A stretch of DNA of 64,000 bases, taken from positions 2,232,001 to 2,296,000 of the forward strand of contig NZ_JBHUGF010000010.1 in NCBI RefSeq assembly GCF_042681745.1. The letters run 5' to 3'. Shown piece after piece: positions 16,195-24,476 of the stretch; positions within the stretch are counted from its first letter, which is position 1; every line of letters starts with the position of its first letter. Origin of the DNA: Saccharibacillus nicotianae. GTDB lineage: Bacteria; Bacillota; Bacilli; Paenibacillales; Paenibacillaceae. Under the pieces are notes generated by a model. It saw only the letters and a program-made list of their open reading frames with translations, searched no databases and had not been told where the DNA came from. The translations under genes and the position numbers were made by a program.

Positions 16195-17002
16195 CTTCTT
16201 CTCCACTTACTTTAACAGACTCTGCTCGAAGCATAGCTTTGATATCGCTGGATAATTCTTTGAGTCCTTCAAAATCATGTTCTTGCCATAGTTCATCAAA
16301 TCGCTTGCGGAAGTCTATTGCTTCTACAATCAGATGGAAGAAATACAGCTTATGAATATCTGTCAGAATCCGATGGACGATACTGGAATCATCTTCAAAA
16401 CTCTTCTGCGCTGATAAAATATCTTCGCGAATACTAGACATTTCGTTATCGAGCACCATCGCTGCTTCCGCAGCCGTTTTGAGTCGGCTTCGAATATCAT
16501 CGGGTAGACTATTATGATATTTATAATTCAAAGAGTGTTCAATCGTTGCCCAGAAATTCATCGCAAGTGTACGAATCTGAATTTCAGCAAGCACCATTTT
16601 TTGCCCGAAAGCGGTCTGCACCGGATATTCAGCAATCATATGGAAGCTACGGTATCCACTATCTTTGAAATTAGTAATATAATCTTTTTCGTATAACACT
16701 GTTAAATCTTTACGAGAACGAACATACTGGGCAACCCAACGAATATCTTCTACAAATTGGCACATGATACGGATGCCAGCGATATCCTCGATTCCAGTTT
16801 CAAGCTGATCCATCGGTACATCCAGACGTTTGGCTTTATCTAGAATACTCGATATCTTTTTGACACGACCGGTTACAAATTCAATCGGTGCATACTCCTG
16901 ACGTTTTTTCAGTTCTGCACGCATCGTTTTGAACTTGACCTTTAATTCTTCAACCGCTTGCTCATAGGGAAGCAAGAATAATCCCCAGTCTCTTCCGTCC
17001 AT
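16178..17002 (-). CDS. relQ: Small alarmone synthetase RelQ/SasB-like, extended C-terminus
   Basis: A 274-residue (p)ppGpp synthetase that transfers pyrophosphate from ATP to GTP or GDP. Matches YjbM/SAS1: 'WGLFLLPYEQAVEELKVKFK' at the start, 'IEFVTGRVKKISSILDKAKR', 'IEDIAGIRIMCQFVEDI', 'DSGYRSFHMIAEYP', and 'EIQIRTLAMNFWATIEHSLN' near residues 140-160. The family is normally about 211 residues; here about 60 extra residues follow the synthetase helix, a helical Phe/Leu/Asp-rich tail that I do not recognise. No hydrolase domain. I choose the ATG at 17002 because AGGAGG lies 7 bases upstream; the ATG at 17008 is too close. pyrD is 52 bp upstream and DUF309 overlaps downstream. Confidence 0.92.
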   Translation of the reverse strand: MDGRDWGLFLLPYEQAVEELKVKFKTMRAELKKRQEYAPIEFVTGRVKKISSILDKAKRLDVPMDQLETGIEDIAGIRIMCQFVEDIRWVAQYVRSRKDLTVLYEKDYITNFKDSGYRSFHMIAEYPVQTAFGQKMVLAEIQIRTLAMNFWATIEHSLNYKYHNSLPDDIRSRLKTAAEAAMVLDNEMSSIREDILSAQKSFEDDSSIVHRILTDIHKLYFFHLIVEAIDFRKRFDELWQEHDFEGLKELSSDIKAMLRAESVKVSGEEDESQF

Positions 17003-17054
17003 CTTCATGCCTCCTCAGTCTATGACCTCTTCCTTGAGTCGAGGGTATATTGGA

Positions 17055-18149
17055 TTAATGATGATCTGCTCCCACTGCCTGGGAAATGTGCGTGAATCCG
17101 TCACGTAGCATACGCTCCCGGATATCCATATGTATCTTCCGGGTCACTTCCGGTCCTTCATAGATAAATGAAGTATAGATTTCGACCAGACTTGAACCTG
17201 CTCTGATTTTCTCATAAGCATCCTGTCCCGAAAAAATTCCTCCGCAACCTATAATAGGCAGTTTGCCTTCTGTTTGACGATATACTTGAGATATAATCTC
17301 TGTCGATCGCTTTGTTAGTGGTCTTCCACTTAATCCACCGGCTTCACTTGCATGCTGATGGGTTAATCCATCGCGGGATAATGTAGTATTGGTAGCGATC
17401 AATCCGGCTACCCCACTTGCAGCGATCGTATCGACCATATGTTCAAGTTCATTATCGTTGACATCCGGTGCAATTTTGACCAGTACAGATTTGGAAGTGC
17501 CATTTTGCTTCGCCTGGCGCTTCATTTCACCCATTACCAATCGAAGCAAATCTTTCAATTCATCACCATGTTGCAAGTTGCGCAGATCAGGTGTGTTAGG
17601 TGAACTGATATTCACTACAAAAAAATCAGCGTATTGATACAACGTACGAATACAAGTTTCATAATCGCTAGCTGCATCCGCATTTGCAGTGACTTTATTT
17701 TTACCGATATTGACTGCTATTGGAATAGGTCTAGAAGATAACGAACGTAATCTTCCCGCCATTGCTGCTGCCCCTTCATTATTGAAGCCCATTCGGTTCA
17801 CCAGCGCTTCATCTGAAGGCAAACGAAACAAACGTGGCAATTCATTACCGGACTGTGCTTTGGGTGTTACTGTTCCGACTTCCATGAATCCAAAGCCTGA
17901 CGCAGACAATCCTGGAACTGCCTGAGCATTTTTGTCTAGTCCTGCTGCAAGACCTACAGGGCTAGGAAATGAAAGTCCAAACAATTCAGTCGTCATATCA
18001 GGTGTACTTGTCACTCCATACATCGACCTCATCGCAGCTAATGTGCCTGGTATACGCACCCCCGCGCCCAGACCTCCAATAACCATGTGATGTGCTTTTT
18101 CCGGATCCATCCGAAATAACATAGGTTTGAAAACATTGCGATAAAGCAA
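17055..18149 (-). CDS. pyrD: Dihydroorotate dehydrogenase, class 2 (quinone-dependent)
   Basis: A 364-residue flavoprotein that oxidises dihydroorotate to orotate and passes electrons to quinone. The N-terminal hydrophobic-helical arm 'MLYRNVFKPMLFRMDPEKAHH' is the class 2 membrane-association region. FMN and substrate motifs: 'GLAAGLDKNA', 'FMEVGTVTPKAQSGNE', 'RMGFNN'. The catalytic base is the serine in 'VVNISSPNTPDLRNLQ'. Bacillus uses a class 1B PyrD with PyrK instead. The start is a TTG at 18149, with GGAG 10 bases upstream; an ATG between them is followed at once by TAA. It is away from any pyr operon and heads a pyrD-relQ-DUF309 unit. Confidence 0.93.
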   Translation of the reverse strand: MLYRNVFKPMLFRMDPEKAHHMVIGGLGAGVRIPGTLAAMRSMYGVTSTPDMTTELFGLSFPSPVGLAAGLDKNAQAVPGLSASGFGFMEVGTVTPKAQSGNELPRLFRLPSDEALVNRMGFNNEGAAAMAGRLRSLSSRPIPIAVNIGKNKVTANADAASDYETCIRTLYQYADFFVVNISSPNTPDLRNLQHGDELKDLLRLVMGEMKRQAKQNGTSKSVLVKIAPDVNDNELEHMVDTIAASGVAGLIATNTTLSRDGLTHQHASEAGGLSGRPLTKRSTEIISQVYRQTEGKLPIIGCGGIFSGQDAYEKIRAGSSLVEIYTSFIYEGPEVTRKIHMDIRERMLRDGFTHISQAVGADHH

Positions 18150-18275
18150 GTTACATTCACTCCGTTCCTGGCATTTGCAAAAAGCCTTTATGCATGATTT
18201 TGCAGGGATTATTATCTATTAACCTGTAAAATCATTCTCTATACCAGTTTATCCTTTTCGGGGACAAAAGAAAAG

Positions 18276-18299
18276 CGCTCTTCTCATTTGAAAAGAGCG
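18276..18299 (-). terminator. Terminator after the L,D-transpeptidase gene
   Basis: 7-bp arms cgctctt (18276-18282) and aagagcg (18293-18299), followed on the minus strand by CTTTTCTTTT. Confidence 0.65.
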
Positions 18300-18363
18300 T
18301 CCACTGTGTACATAAACTCAAACGGTATATAATGAATCAATCCAGTGGCTACAAGGAACGATC

Positions 18364-19776
18364 CTAATTTAACCAGTGATAATGACGAGAAGGATCTGTC
18401 TGATCTTGTGTACGGTTTGTCTGGAAACGCACAGAGGGTACAGAAGTGTCTCCCGGCAATACATTACTGGCGATGGTTACTTTGGTTCCTAACGGAATCA
18501 TATCAAATAATTCTTCTACATCGGCTTGATCCATCCGCACACATCCTAACGATTCATCTTGCCCCACACTATCAGGATCGTTGGTACCATGAATAGCATA
18601 ATTAGTATCGGATAACTGCATACCCCGACTACCAAATTCTCCATTAGATTTGCCATTTGGATTCATCACTTTGATCGATACTTGAAAAGTACCTTCAGGC
18701 GTTTTACTTCCACCAAGCCCTACTTCATAATTGCGTAAAATAATCGATCCGCTAACTATCGCTAAACGATGCTTTTGTTTATCAACAATCACTTCCAGCG
18801 GTTTTGTAAAATAAGGATGATTCCCAAGTGTCGATGAAAAGACTTCGTCTCCGATCGTATTGCCACTATCGTCAGTACTTTGGCTACCACTGCTTTGTAG
18901 CTTCTTCAAAGCTGTAAACGTTTGATTCATCGTATCCGAATTACCGGCTAACCAATTCCCTGGAAAAGGAGATTCCAATTGACTCATCTGCTCTGGAAGA
19001 TTTCCTTTTGCCGTTATATAATTGATCATCGCGGTCTTCATCACAATCAATTGTTCTTGTTGCTGTACCCAAGCCGCAGATTCAGTGGGATAATGATCCA
19101 ACTCTCCGGGTTTACACTGGCATGCTTTGGGATCATACGATTGAAGATCGATCTGTCCGGGTTGATCGGTGGCTGCCATCGTATAAAGAACAGGCATATT
19201 CGGTGTCCACAATAACCAATCATCTTGCTTGTCCATACCCAGCACTGCGGCAACTTGTGGTGCTGTTTTTAACATTTGTTGCCGCATATATTTAGAGACG
19301 GCTGATAATGAAGCATTGGTATTATTGAGCGAAGCTTCTGCTGTAAAACTAAGCGGGGCCGAGTATCCTTTGAATACATCTTTTTTAGGAATAGACGATG
19401 CTACTTTGGTTGGTGGCTTGGTCATATGTTGAGACGATCGATCTGCAATCGTCTGATCTGTGGCATGAGGAGCTTCTACAGAACGTAACATCATCAAAAA
19501 TAGCAATAAGATAGCAAATATACTGTATCGCCAACGACGAATTTTACGATCTCTTTTTTCAGCCATTTCCATAAGCTTGGCTTCGTAATCTTTTAAAATA
19601 TCTGCCGGTACTTTACTATGTTCAAAAGCTTCATATACATCTCCAGCGCGATTATAACAATAATTAGCTTTGCCCATTTGTCCATCTGATTCATATTCTT
19701 TGCCAAGCAAATACCAGCCCATTCTGTTGTTGGGGTGCATTTTTACATAACGCTTTAGATACAGTAGATTTTTCAT
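18364..19776 (-). CDS. Membrane-anchored L,D-transpeptidase with N-terminal TPR-like segment
   Basis: A 470-residue type II membrane protein. Residues 1-78 are cytoplasmic and helical; 'NNRMGWYLLGKEYESDGQMG' plus 'KANYCYNRAGDVYEAF' reads like a short TPR hairpin. A membrane helix is at about 84-100. A Ser/Thr-rich linker and an unassigned extracellular region (about 120-300) follow, then a YkuD transpeptidase domain with 'LGGSKTPEGTF', His396 in 'YAIHGTN' and catalytic Cys412 in 'SLGCVRM'. It would form 3-3 cross-links or attach proteins in peptidoglycan outside the cell. The short sequence 'CKPGELDHYP' in the middle has a lone cysteine pair 'CQC'. ATG follows GGAGGTAATCA. Monocistronic. Confidence 0.9.
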   Translation of the reverse strand: MKNLLYLKRYVKMHPNNRMGWYLLGKEYESDGQMGKANYCYNRAGDVYEAFEHSKVPADILKDYEAKLMEMAEKRDRKIRRWRYSIFAILLLFLMMLRSVEAPHATDQTIADRSSQHMTKPPTKVASSIPKKDVFKGYSAPLSFTAEASLNNTNASLSAVSKYMRQQMLKTAPQVAAVLGMDKQDDWLLWTPNMPVLYTMAATDQPGQIDLQSYDPKACQCKPGELDHYPTESAAWVQQQEQLIVMKTAMINYITAKGNLPEQMSQLESPFPGNWLAGNSDTMNQTFTALKKLQSSGSQSTDDSGNTIGDEVFSSTLGNHPYFTKPLEVIVDKQKHRLAIVSGSIILRNYEVGLGGSKTPEGTFQVSIKVMNPNGKSNGEFGSRGMQLSDTNYAIHGTNDPDSVGQDESLGCVRMDQADVEELFDMIPLGTKVTIASNVLPGDTSVPSVRFQTNRTQDQTDPSRHYHWLN

Positions 19777-19934
19777 TGATTACCTCCAGCATGGACACTA
19801 CGCTCCAATATTCTATATTGTCTCTATAGTATGTATAGTTTAGGGATAGCTATTTTTATATTTAAAATATAATGTATTACTATGTATATCGGTTAATCTG
19901 TGTATTTCTTCAAGTTACTGCAAAATGGGATTAT

Positions 19935-19975
19935 AAAAGGCGTTGAGAGACAATTTGTGTCTCTCAACGCCTTTT
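19935..19975 (-). terminator. Strong terminator after the ferredoxin gene
   Basis: Perfect 18-bp arms (19935-19952 and 19958-19975) around a 5-nt loop; the stem opens with A and closes with T on either strand. Confidence 0.9.
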
Positions 19976-20014
19976 ATCGGACCATGTACTGCTTATACAG
20001 TACAATTGTATAAC

Positions 20015-20257
20015 TTATTCAGATTGAGCGAAAGGCTCATCAGCAATTTTAATTGAGTCTGTAGGGCAACCATCACAAGCATCTTGCAAATCATCAAACA
20101 TATCGTCTGGAATTGCCATAATACCGCGGTTAGCGTCACCTTCATAAATTACTTCAGCCAAACCTTCATCATCATAATCGTAAATGTCTGGAGCTGTTGC
20201 TCCACAAGCACCACAAGCGATACATGTATCTTTGTCAACCCAACTATATTTCCCCAT
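20015..20257 (-). CDS. fer: Ferredoxin, single [4Fe-4S] (Bacillus Fer type)
   Basis: An 80-residue acidic electron carrier. Cluster ligands: Cys12, Cys15 and Cys18 in 'CIACGACGA', and Cys64 in 'DGCPTDSI'. An extra Cys61 lies just before it. The 'APDIYDYDDEGLAEV' segment and the tail 'KIADEPF' match Bacillus ferredoxin, which serves cytochrome P450s and other reductases. ATG follows AGGAGGCATATATAAAG. It has its own transcript, with a strong terminator downstream and about 210 bp before dinB. Confidence 0.95.
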   Translation of the reverse strand: MGKYSWVDKDTCIACGACGATAPDIYDYDDEGLAEVIYEGDANRGIMAIPDDMFDDLQDACDGCPTDSIKIADEPFAQSE

Positions 20258-20468
20258 CTTTATATATGCCTCCTATCGTTACTTACCAGTTGTCTTTTTG
20301 AGAACCGACACCAGTGTACATATACTCACAATATAATATAAAAGATTGATTATTTCAAATGAATAACCAACAATTACCAGTACACAAATTGTAACACACC
20401 TGTGCGACTAATCCAATATTCACTAAAATTTAAACTATATTGTTAGAAAGTGAATCAATTATTATTGA

Positions 20469-21758
20469 TTATTCTTCCATACCAGGCAAGATCATACCGT
20501 CTTTTTGCAATGAAGTCCCTCTAATTTTGTGATTGCGAATCAGCACCGATGGATCATTGCCTAACATACCTGCTGTTAATATCGCACTTTCGCCAAATTT
20601 ATCACGCAACTTATCCATGACTTCATTTAACTGTTCTTTCACCGGTTGACGATTATAATCAAACAAATCCATTTGCAGGGCTGCTTCTTCTTTGGGCTGC
20701 AAATTCTGAAGAGCTACTCCTAATAATCGTACAGGTGCACGATCACCCCAATGACGATCATATAATGTACAAGCTTCACGATACACTTCATCGGCAGTTT
20801 CTGTAGGAACAGCTAGTGATTTGGAACGAGTGATCGTTTTCATATCCGGTGTACGAATCGTAATCTGAATCGTCTGAGCTATTAATTTCTGACGACGCAA
20901 TCGGCGACATACTTGATCGCTTAAATTCAGCATCACTCTTCTAATATCATCGCGATCTTGAATATCAGCAGGTAAGGTTGTAGTATGCCCGATCGATTTA
21001 CTGACTTCACGATCAATTTCTACAGGTGAATGATCTATACCATTTGCCGCTTGTTTTAGCCAGCTTCCCATCACACCAAATCTAGCTGTTAATCTAGCTT
21101 CATCTGCCACCGCAAGCTGTCCTATCGTACGAATACCCATATCTACTAATTTGGCAGATGTTTTCCCGCCGATTCCGAATAATTGTCCGCATGGCTTATC
21201 CCATAATAACTTGGGCATATCTCGTATACGCAAAATCGAAATACCTTTAGGCTTTTTCATATCAGAAGCCATTTTTGCCAGTAATTTATTAGGAGCAATC
21301 CCTATCGAACAAGGTAAATGTAACTCTTCCCAGATTCGTTGTTGTAACTGTTCAGCAATCTGAGGAGGCGTGCCAAATTGACTTGAACCTGTAATATCCA
21401 AGTAGCATTCATCAATGGACGTTGCTTGCAACATCGGTGTGTAACTATACGCAATATTCATGAATGCCATTGAGTACTGTTTGTATAAATAAAAGTCAGG
21501 CGAAATTAAGATTAAATTCGGGCATTTCTGCAATGCTTCTCGAACCAACATTCCTGTTTTTACGCCACGCTTTCTAGCTTCATATGAAGAAGTAACGACT
21601 ATTCCTTTGCGCAGTTCGACACTACCTGCAACGGCTGTTGGCTTGCCTTGATATTTTTCTGGTTCTTCCGCTGTATGAACAGAACAATAAAAAGCATTCA
21701 TATCCACATGCAGAATGACTCTTCCTTTGGCAGGGTAGTAATTGGCATGTTGCCTCAA
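20469..21758 (-). CDS. dinB: DNA polymerase IV (Y-family translesion polymerase)
   Basis: A 429-residue error-prone polymerase. Catalytic motifs: 'VILHVDMNAFYCSV' with the first Asp, and 'ATSIDECYLDIT' with the Asp-Glu pair. 'SIGIAPNKLLAKMASDMKKP' and the helix-hairpin-helix 'QLFGIGGKTSAKLVDMGI' follow. The clamp-binding motif 'QMDLFDY' is at about residues 362-368, then an unusual extra tail of about 60 residues. I choose the TTG at 21758: AAGGAGG is 9 bases upstream of it but directly abuts the ATG at 21767, which is too close. Expected role: bypass of DNA damage on the beta clamp. Upstream it has an imperfect SOS-like site and repeated ATATCGTAT elements. Confidence 0.93.
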   Translation of the reverse strand: MRQHANYYPAKGRVILHVDMNAFYCSVHTAEEPEKYQGKPTAVAGSVELRKGIVVTSSYEARKRGVKTGMLVREALQKCPNLILISPDFYLYKQYSMAFMNIAYSYTPMLQATSIDECYLDITGSSQFGTPPQIAEQLQQRIWEELHLPCSIGIAPNKLLAKMASDMKKPKGISILRIRDMPKLLWDKPCGQLFGIGGKTSAKLVDMGIRTIGQLAVADEARLTARFGVMGSWLKQAANGIDHSPVEIDREVSKSIGHTTTLPADIQDRDDIRRVMLNLSDQVCRRLRRQKLIAQTIQITIRTPDMKTITRSKSLAVPTETADEVYREACTLYDRHWGDRAPVRLLGVALQNLQPKEEAALQMDLFDYNRQPVKEQLNEVMDKLRDKFGESAILTAGMLGNDPSVLIRNHKIRGTSLQKDGMILPGMEE

Positions 21759-21831
21759 GCTGATCATCCTCCTTGCCTGTGCAGACTTTACCCTATTTAT
21801 TGTGCTCTACTATCCGAATCATCTACAACAG

Positions 21832-21882
21832 ATATCGTATGATTTTATTATATCGTATCTGTTTCATTTAGCCTACGATATC
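21832..21882. repeat. Three ATATCGTA elements upstream of dinB
   Basis: Direct copies of atatcgtat at 21832-21840 and 21850-21858 (18-bp period), and the inverted tacgatatc at 21874-21882. Two ends of a cluster like this usually indicate an operator. Near it, at about 21894-21907, gtacaaatgttcgg is one base away from an SOS-type GAAC-N4-GTTC on the minus strand. Confidence 0.5.
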
Positions 21883-21900
21883 ACGCAAAAATAAGTACAA

Positions 21901-22065
21901 ATGTTCGGAGTTATTGAAATAGATATTGGATATGGAGAGTTATGTGGATCATTTCAAAACTTTATTCTACTTGGAGATCATGCTAATTCGTGGTTAACAC
22001 AATATTACAATTGGCGGAGTTGGTTCGATGAGATATTAGATGCTGAAGTTGTAACATACTGTTAA
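21901..22065 (+). pseudogene. Possible orphan C-terminal fragment, 54 codons
   Basis: Open from ATG to TAA with ordinary protein composition (Trp, Tyr, Asp; 'LLGDHANSWLTQYYNW', 'FDEILDAEVV'), but without a ribosome binding site and facing against its neighbours. It resembles the C-terminus of a small SMI1-like or immunity-type protein in style only. Could be chance; kept because it adjoins another fragment at 22108. Confidence 0.25.
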
Positions 22066-22107
22066 TACAGATCACTGGAATTATCAGACGACCTGTCGTT
22101 ATGTTGC

Positions 22108-22230
22108 TCACCGCGATAGACTTGATCTTCTTGGATACAGAGCACTGATAACCTGACAAATCGCAAAGCGATTGTCTTTTATTGGAATAACCAAAATATC
22201 GCCTGCTTTATATTTTACTTTTTTAAACAT
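22108..22230 (-). pseudogene. Truncated or frameshifted Imm26-like gene
   Basis: 40 codons from the ATG at 22230: 'MFKKVKYKAGDILVIPIKDN' then 'RFAICQVIS'. The pattern 'GDILVIPIKDNRFAICQV' is like the start of Imm26-type immunity proteins, as remembered. A stop follows early; shifting frame near 'QVIS' reads on to TAA at 22062, about 28 codons. Probably a decayed immunity gene at the end of the array. It overlaps the 22223 gene by 8 bp. Confidence 0.4.
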
Positions 22231-22729
22231 CAGCTAGCTCTTTTTTACGCTTCTGAATACGTCCACTTATTGGTTCACCTGTGCCGATGATGATTTCATG
22301 ATGAGTCTCACATAATAACCATTGTAGCTTTTTGGAGACGATATAATATTCAGTCATTCCTGTTTGTTCAATTATCCATTGAATCGCATCTACATAAGCT
22401 TCATACACCCAATATTGTTTACCACTATAAAAGCGTTCAGGAGCGAGAAACCAGACTTGTTCGGTGCGATCAATCAGTTTAGCAATCTCTTGGTACCCTT
22501 CTGCCCCTACCTGATAACTTACATACGGTTCTTGCAAATGATTATATCCTCGCATTAATGCAGATTCGCTTCCTGCATGTGAAGACATGATAAACGTTTG
22601 TGTGATTGTTGAAAGTATAGATGACCACTGCATTTTACCTACTTCGTGAAAGCGAGGGGCTGGAATACGATAGTGTTGTACAAGGTGTTCTATTTCATCC
22701 CTTGTACTAGCATAATGTTGACCAGACAT
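22223..22729 (-). CDS. Immunity-like hypothetical protein (possible DUF6756)
   Basis: A 168-residue soluble protein. The segment 'YYIVSKKLQWLLCETHHEI' (about residues 127-146) recalls the DUF6756 family, which occurs near toxin-immunity loci; this is memory, not a search. Before it comes 'VWFLAPERFYSGKQYWVYEA', an aromatic-rich strand-turn region. ATG follows AGGAGGTCAGTATAT. It is the last intact gene of the 22-29 kb single-strand array, 14 bp after the next one, so they are co-transcribed. No catalytic motif. Confidence 0.55.
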   Translation of the reverse strand: MSGQHYASTRDEIEHLVQHYRIPAPRFHEVGKMQWSSILSTITQTFIMSSHAGSESALMRGYNHLQEPYVSYQVGAEGYQEIAKLIDRTEQVWFLAPERFYSGKQYWVYEAYVDAIQWIIEQTGMTEYYIVSKKLQWLLCETHHEIIIGTGEPISGRIQKRKKELADV

Positions 22730-22743
22730 ATATACTGACCTCC

Positions 22744-23190
22744 TTATCCAATACGAATCAAATCTTCAAACTGATTTTTAGCGATTGCCTGTTCAGTTCG
22801 TAACAAAGCAAATTCAATATTTTGCTGTATTATTGCTATTTTCAAATGATATACGCCCGGCTCAACCGTTATATACTGTCCACTGTCCCCATCTTCTGGT
22901 TCTAGCTCGCCCCCTGTCACATTTTCCGCTGCTCCTGCATAGATTTGACCCGAAGGAACATTGATCCATAATTGAACTACGGGTTGCTCGATCTCTTCTA
23001 CCTGTTCCATCGTGTATAATCCATCTGCACCTACGTTTAGAAAAGCGATATTTCCTAAATTCACTTCTAATAATTCATCTTCAGGAATAGACCACCAATC
23101 TGCTGTATCTTCCAATCGATGCTTCAGTGCTTGAAGATCATAGATACATAATGTTGCTGTATCTGTAATGACTTGAATTTGGTTAGACAT
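22744..23190 (-). CDS. DUF6386-like hypothetical protein
   Basis: A 148-residue acidic protein, mostly beta by composition. 'VITDTATLCIYDLQALKHRL' and 'DWWSIPEDELLEVNLGNIAF' (about residues 7-51) match what I recall of the DUF6386 family, found beside immunity genes; not searched. The rest has short strands ending 'YITVEPGVYHLKIAII'. ATG follows AGGGAGGAGCGATCCG. Sits within the array, 14 bp before the 22223 gene. Function unknown; an immunity or chaperone role is inferred only from context. Confidence 0.55.
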   Translation of the reverse strand: MSNQIQVITDTATLCIYDLQALKHRLEDTADWWSIPEDELLEVNLGNIAFLNVGADGLYTMEQVEEIEQPVVQLWINVPSGQIYAGAAENVTGGELEPEDGDSGQYITVEPGVYHLKIAIIQQNIEFALLRTEQAIAKNQFEDLIRIG

Positions 23191-23281
23191 CGGATCGCTC
23201 CTCCCTTGGTTATACTCATTTCATCATGTGCACATCTGATCCTGATTACAATCTCATCTCTTCCAATACTCTTGTGATCAT

Positions 23282-23629
23282 TTACAATTCAATCCACTGA
23301 TCTTCGGTAGAAATAATCTGTTGAATCGTATCGATTATTCGCCGTACAGGTGCGTCATGTCGATGAAACAAACAATAAATATACACTTCGCCTTCAGCTA
23401 TGGATTCGATTGCTAGATCAGCCTGCTCCACTTGAATCTGTGCCATATGCGGCCACTCTGTATGAGAAGGATCTGTGATAACCAATCCATCTTCTACTTG
23501 CTCTATTACCATGTCACCCAGATCTAACGTCGTAAAAGCCTGTCTTAACTGCTCCATTAACTGCTTGGCTTGCTGTTCTTTACTTCTGCTATCATCTGCT
23601 ATACATTGAATACCGTATTCCCAACCCAC
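23282..23629 (-). CDS. Small hypothetical protein, 115 residues
   Basis: An acidic alpha+beta protein with no motif I recognise. It starts 'MGWEYGIQCIADD' from a GTG at 23629, which follows GAGGTGAGTTATA. A helix (about residues 15-34) is followed by alternating strands ending 'VYIYCLFHRHD' and a C-terminal helix. The compact single-domain layout resembles immunity proteins in size. It is 11 bp after the next upstream gene, so co-transcribed. Confidence 0.5.
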   Translation of the reverse strand: MGWEYGIQCIADDSRSKEQQAKQLMEQLRQAFTTLDLGDMVIEQVEDGLVITDPSHTEWPHMAQIQVEQADLAIESIAEGEVYIYCLFHRHDAPVRRIIDTIQQIISTEDQWIEL

Positions 23630-23640
23630 TATAACTCACC

Positions 23641-24018
23641 TCATAAATTTCCGAAAATAATAATCTCATCTGCCCATTCTAATTGAATCTCTAACCATGT
23701 AACTAATGAGCGGATAAAAGCTTTGAGCTCACGATCTTTGGTCTGATAAGCTTTCATTTCTGCTAATATATTTGTCCAGAGTGCTTTGGCTATCGGATTA
23801 AAACCGGATGTATCGAAGTAACCGTACCGATCATTGGTTACTGGATCAACAATAGGATAATGCTTTTTCAAATAAGGAATCAAATAATCAAAATCACCGG
23901 CATAAATAAAAACAGAATCTGCTTGAATCTGATCCCACTTTTCGCCATAACGTGCAGGCAATAATTCATATCCCAGTAGTCCATCAGCTTTACTATGCTT
24001 ATACGTAATCGTTCTCAT
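23641..24018 (-). CDS. Small hypothetical protein, 125 residues
   Basis: An alpha+beta protein with clusters of aromatic residues: 'SVFIYAGDFDYLIPYLKKHY' and 'FIRSLVTWLEIQLEWADEI'. I start at the ATG at 24018, preceded by AATGAGGATGAACAA; a longer reading to 24057 has no ribosome site. No known family recognised. Part of the 22-29 kb array, 11 bp before the 23282 gene. Confidence 0.5.
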   Translation of the reverse strand: MRTITYKHSKADGLLGYELLPARYGEKWDQIQADSVFIYAGDFDYLIPYLKKHYPIVDPVTNDRYGYFDTSGFNPIAKALWTNILAEMKAYQTKDRELKAFIRSLVTWLEIQLEWADEIIIFGNL

Positions 24019-24060
24019 TTGTTCATCCTCATTTCGTATTGAATGACATCTGTTCACAAT

Positions 24061-24438
24061 TTATGTTTGATTGGAAAGTAGAAATGGATACATATACGAC
24101 TTCATGATTTCTTTGGCTTGTTCTGGAGATGGTGGCTGTACATACGGCTGTTCTTGTTCCAGCCGTTTTACTTTTTGTGCAACAAATGCTTCGTTCACCG
24201 GTAACGATTTGTTGTAGAAAGAAGCTTCACTCTCAGCCATATCACTTGCTTTCATCATTTTATATAGTAAACTATTCAGCGAATCGCTACCTGCATACAA
24301 TAGTGAATCTGTTTCTTCGCAAGAGAATTTCAGATACAACATCGCTTTTTGAAACGCAATAATCTCGGCTTGATTCACTTCTATCGCTCGTAAAGATCCA
24401 TCTCGATGATCATTTTGTTCTTTTAGAAATTTATTCAT
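24061..24438 (-). CDS. Small helical hypothetical protein, 125 residues
   Basis: A mostly helical protein with 'QAEIIAFQKAMLYLKFSCEE' and a Tyr/Pro-rich C-terminus 'QEQPYVQPPSPEQAKEI'. ATG at 24438 follows GTGGGGGACTACCAC; an upstream in-frame ATG at 24453 lies inside that site. No family recognised. It sits 38 bp after the HEAT-repeat gene and 42 bp before the 23641 gene in the array. Confidence 0.5.
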   Translation of the reverse strand: MNKFLKEQNDHRDGSLRAIEVNQAEIIAFQKAMLYLKFSCEETDSLLYAGSDSLNSLLYKMMKASDMAESEASFYNKSLPVNEAFVAQKVKRLEQEQPYVQPPSPEQAKEIMKSYMYPFLLSNQT

Positions 24439-24476
24439 GTGGTAGTCCCCCACTTTTACTGACCGTTTGCCAGAGA

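Noticed and set aside
21901..22065. 54-codon ORF as an intact gene
   Set aside because: No ribosome site and opposed to both neighbours; kept only as a possible fragment.
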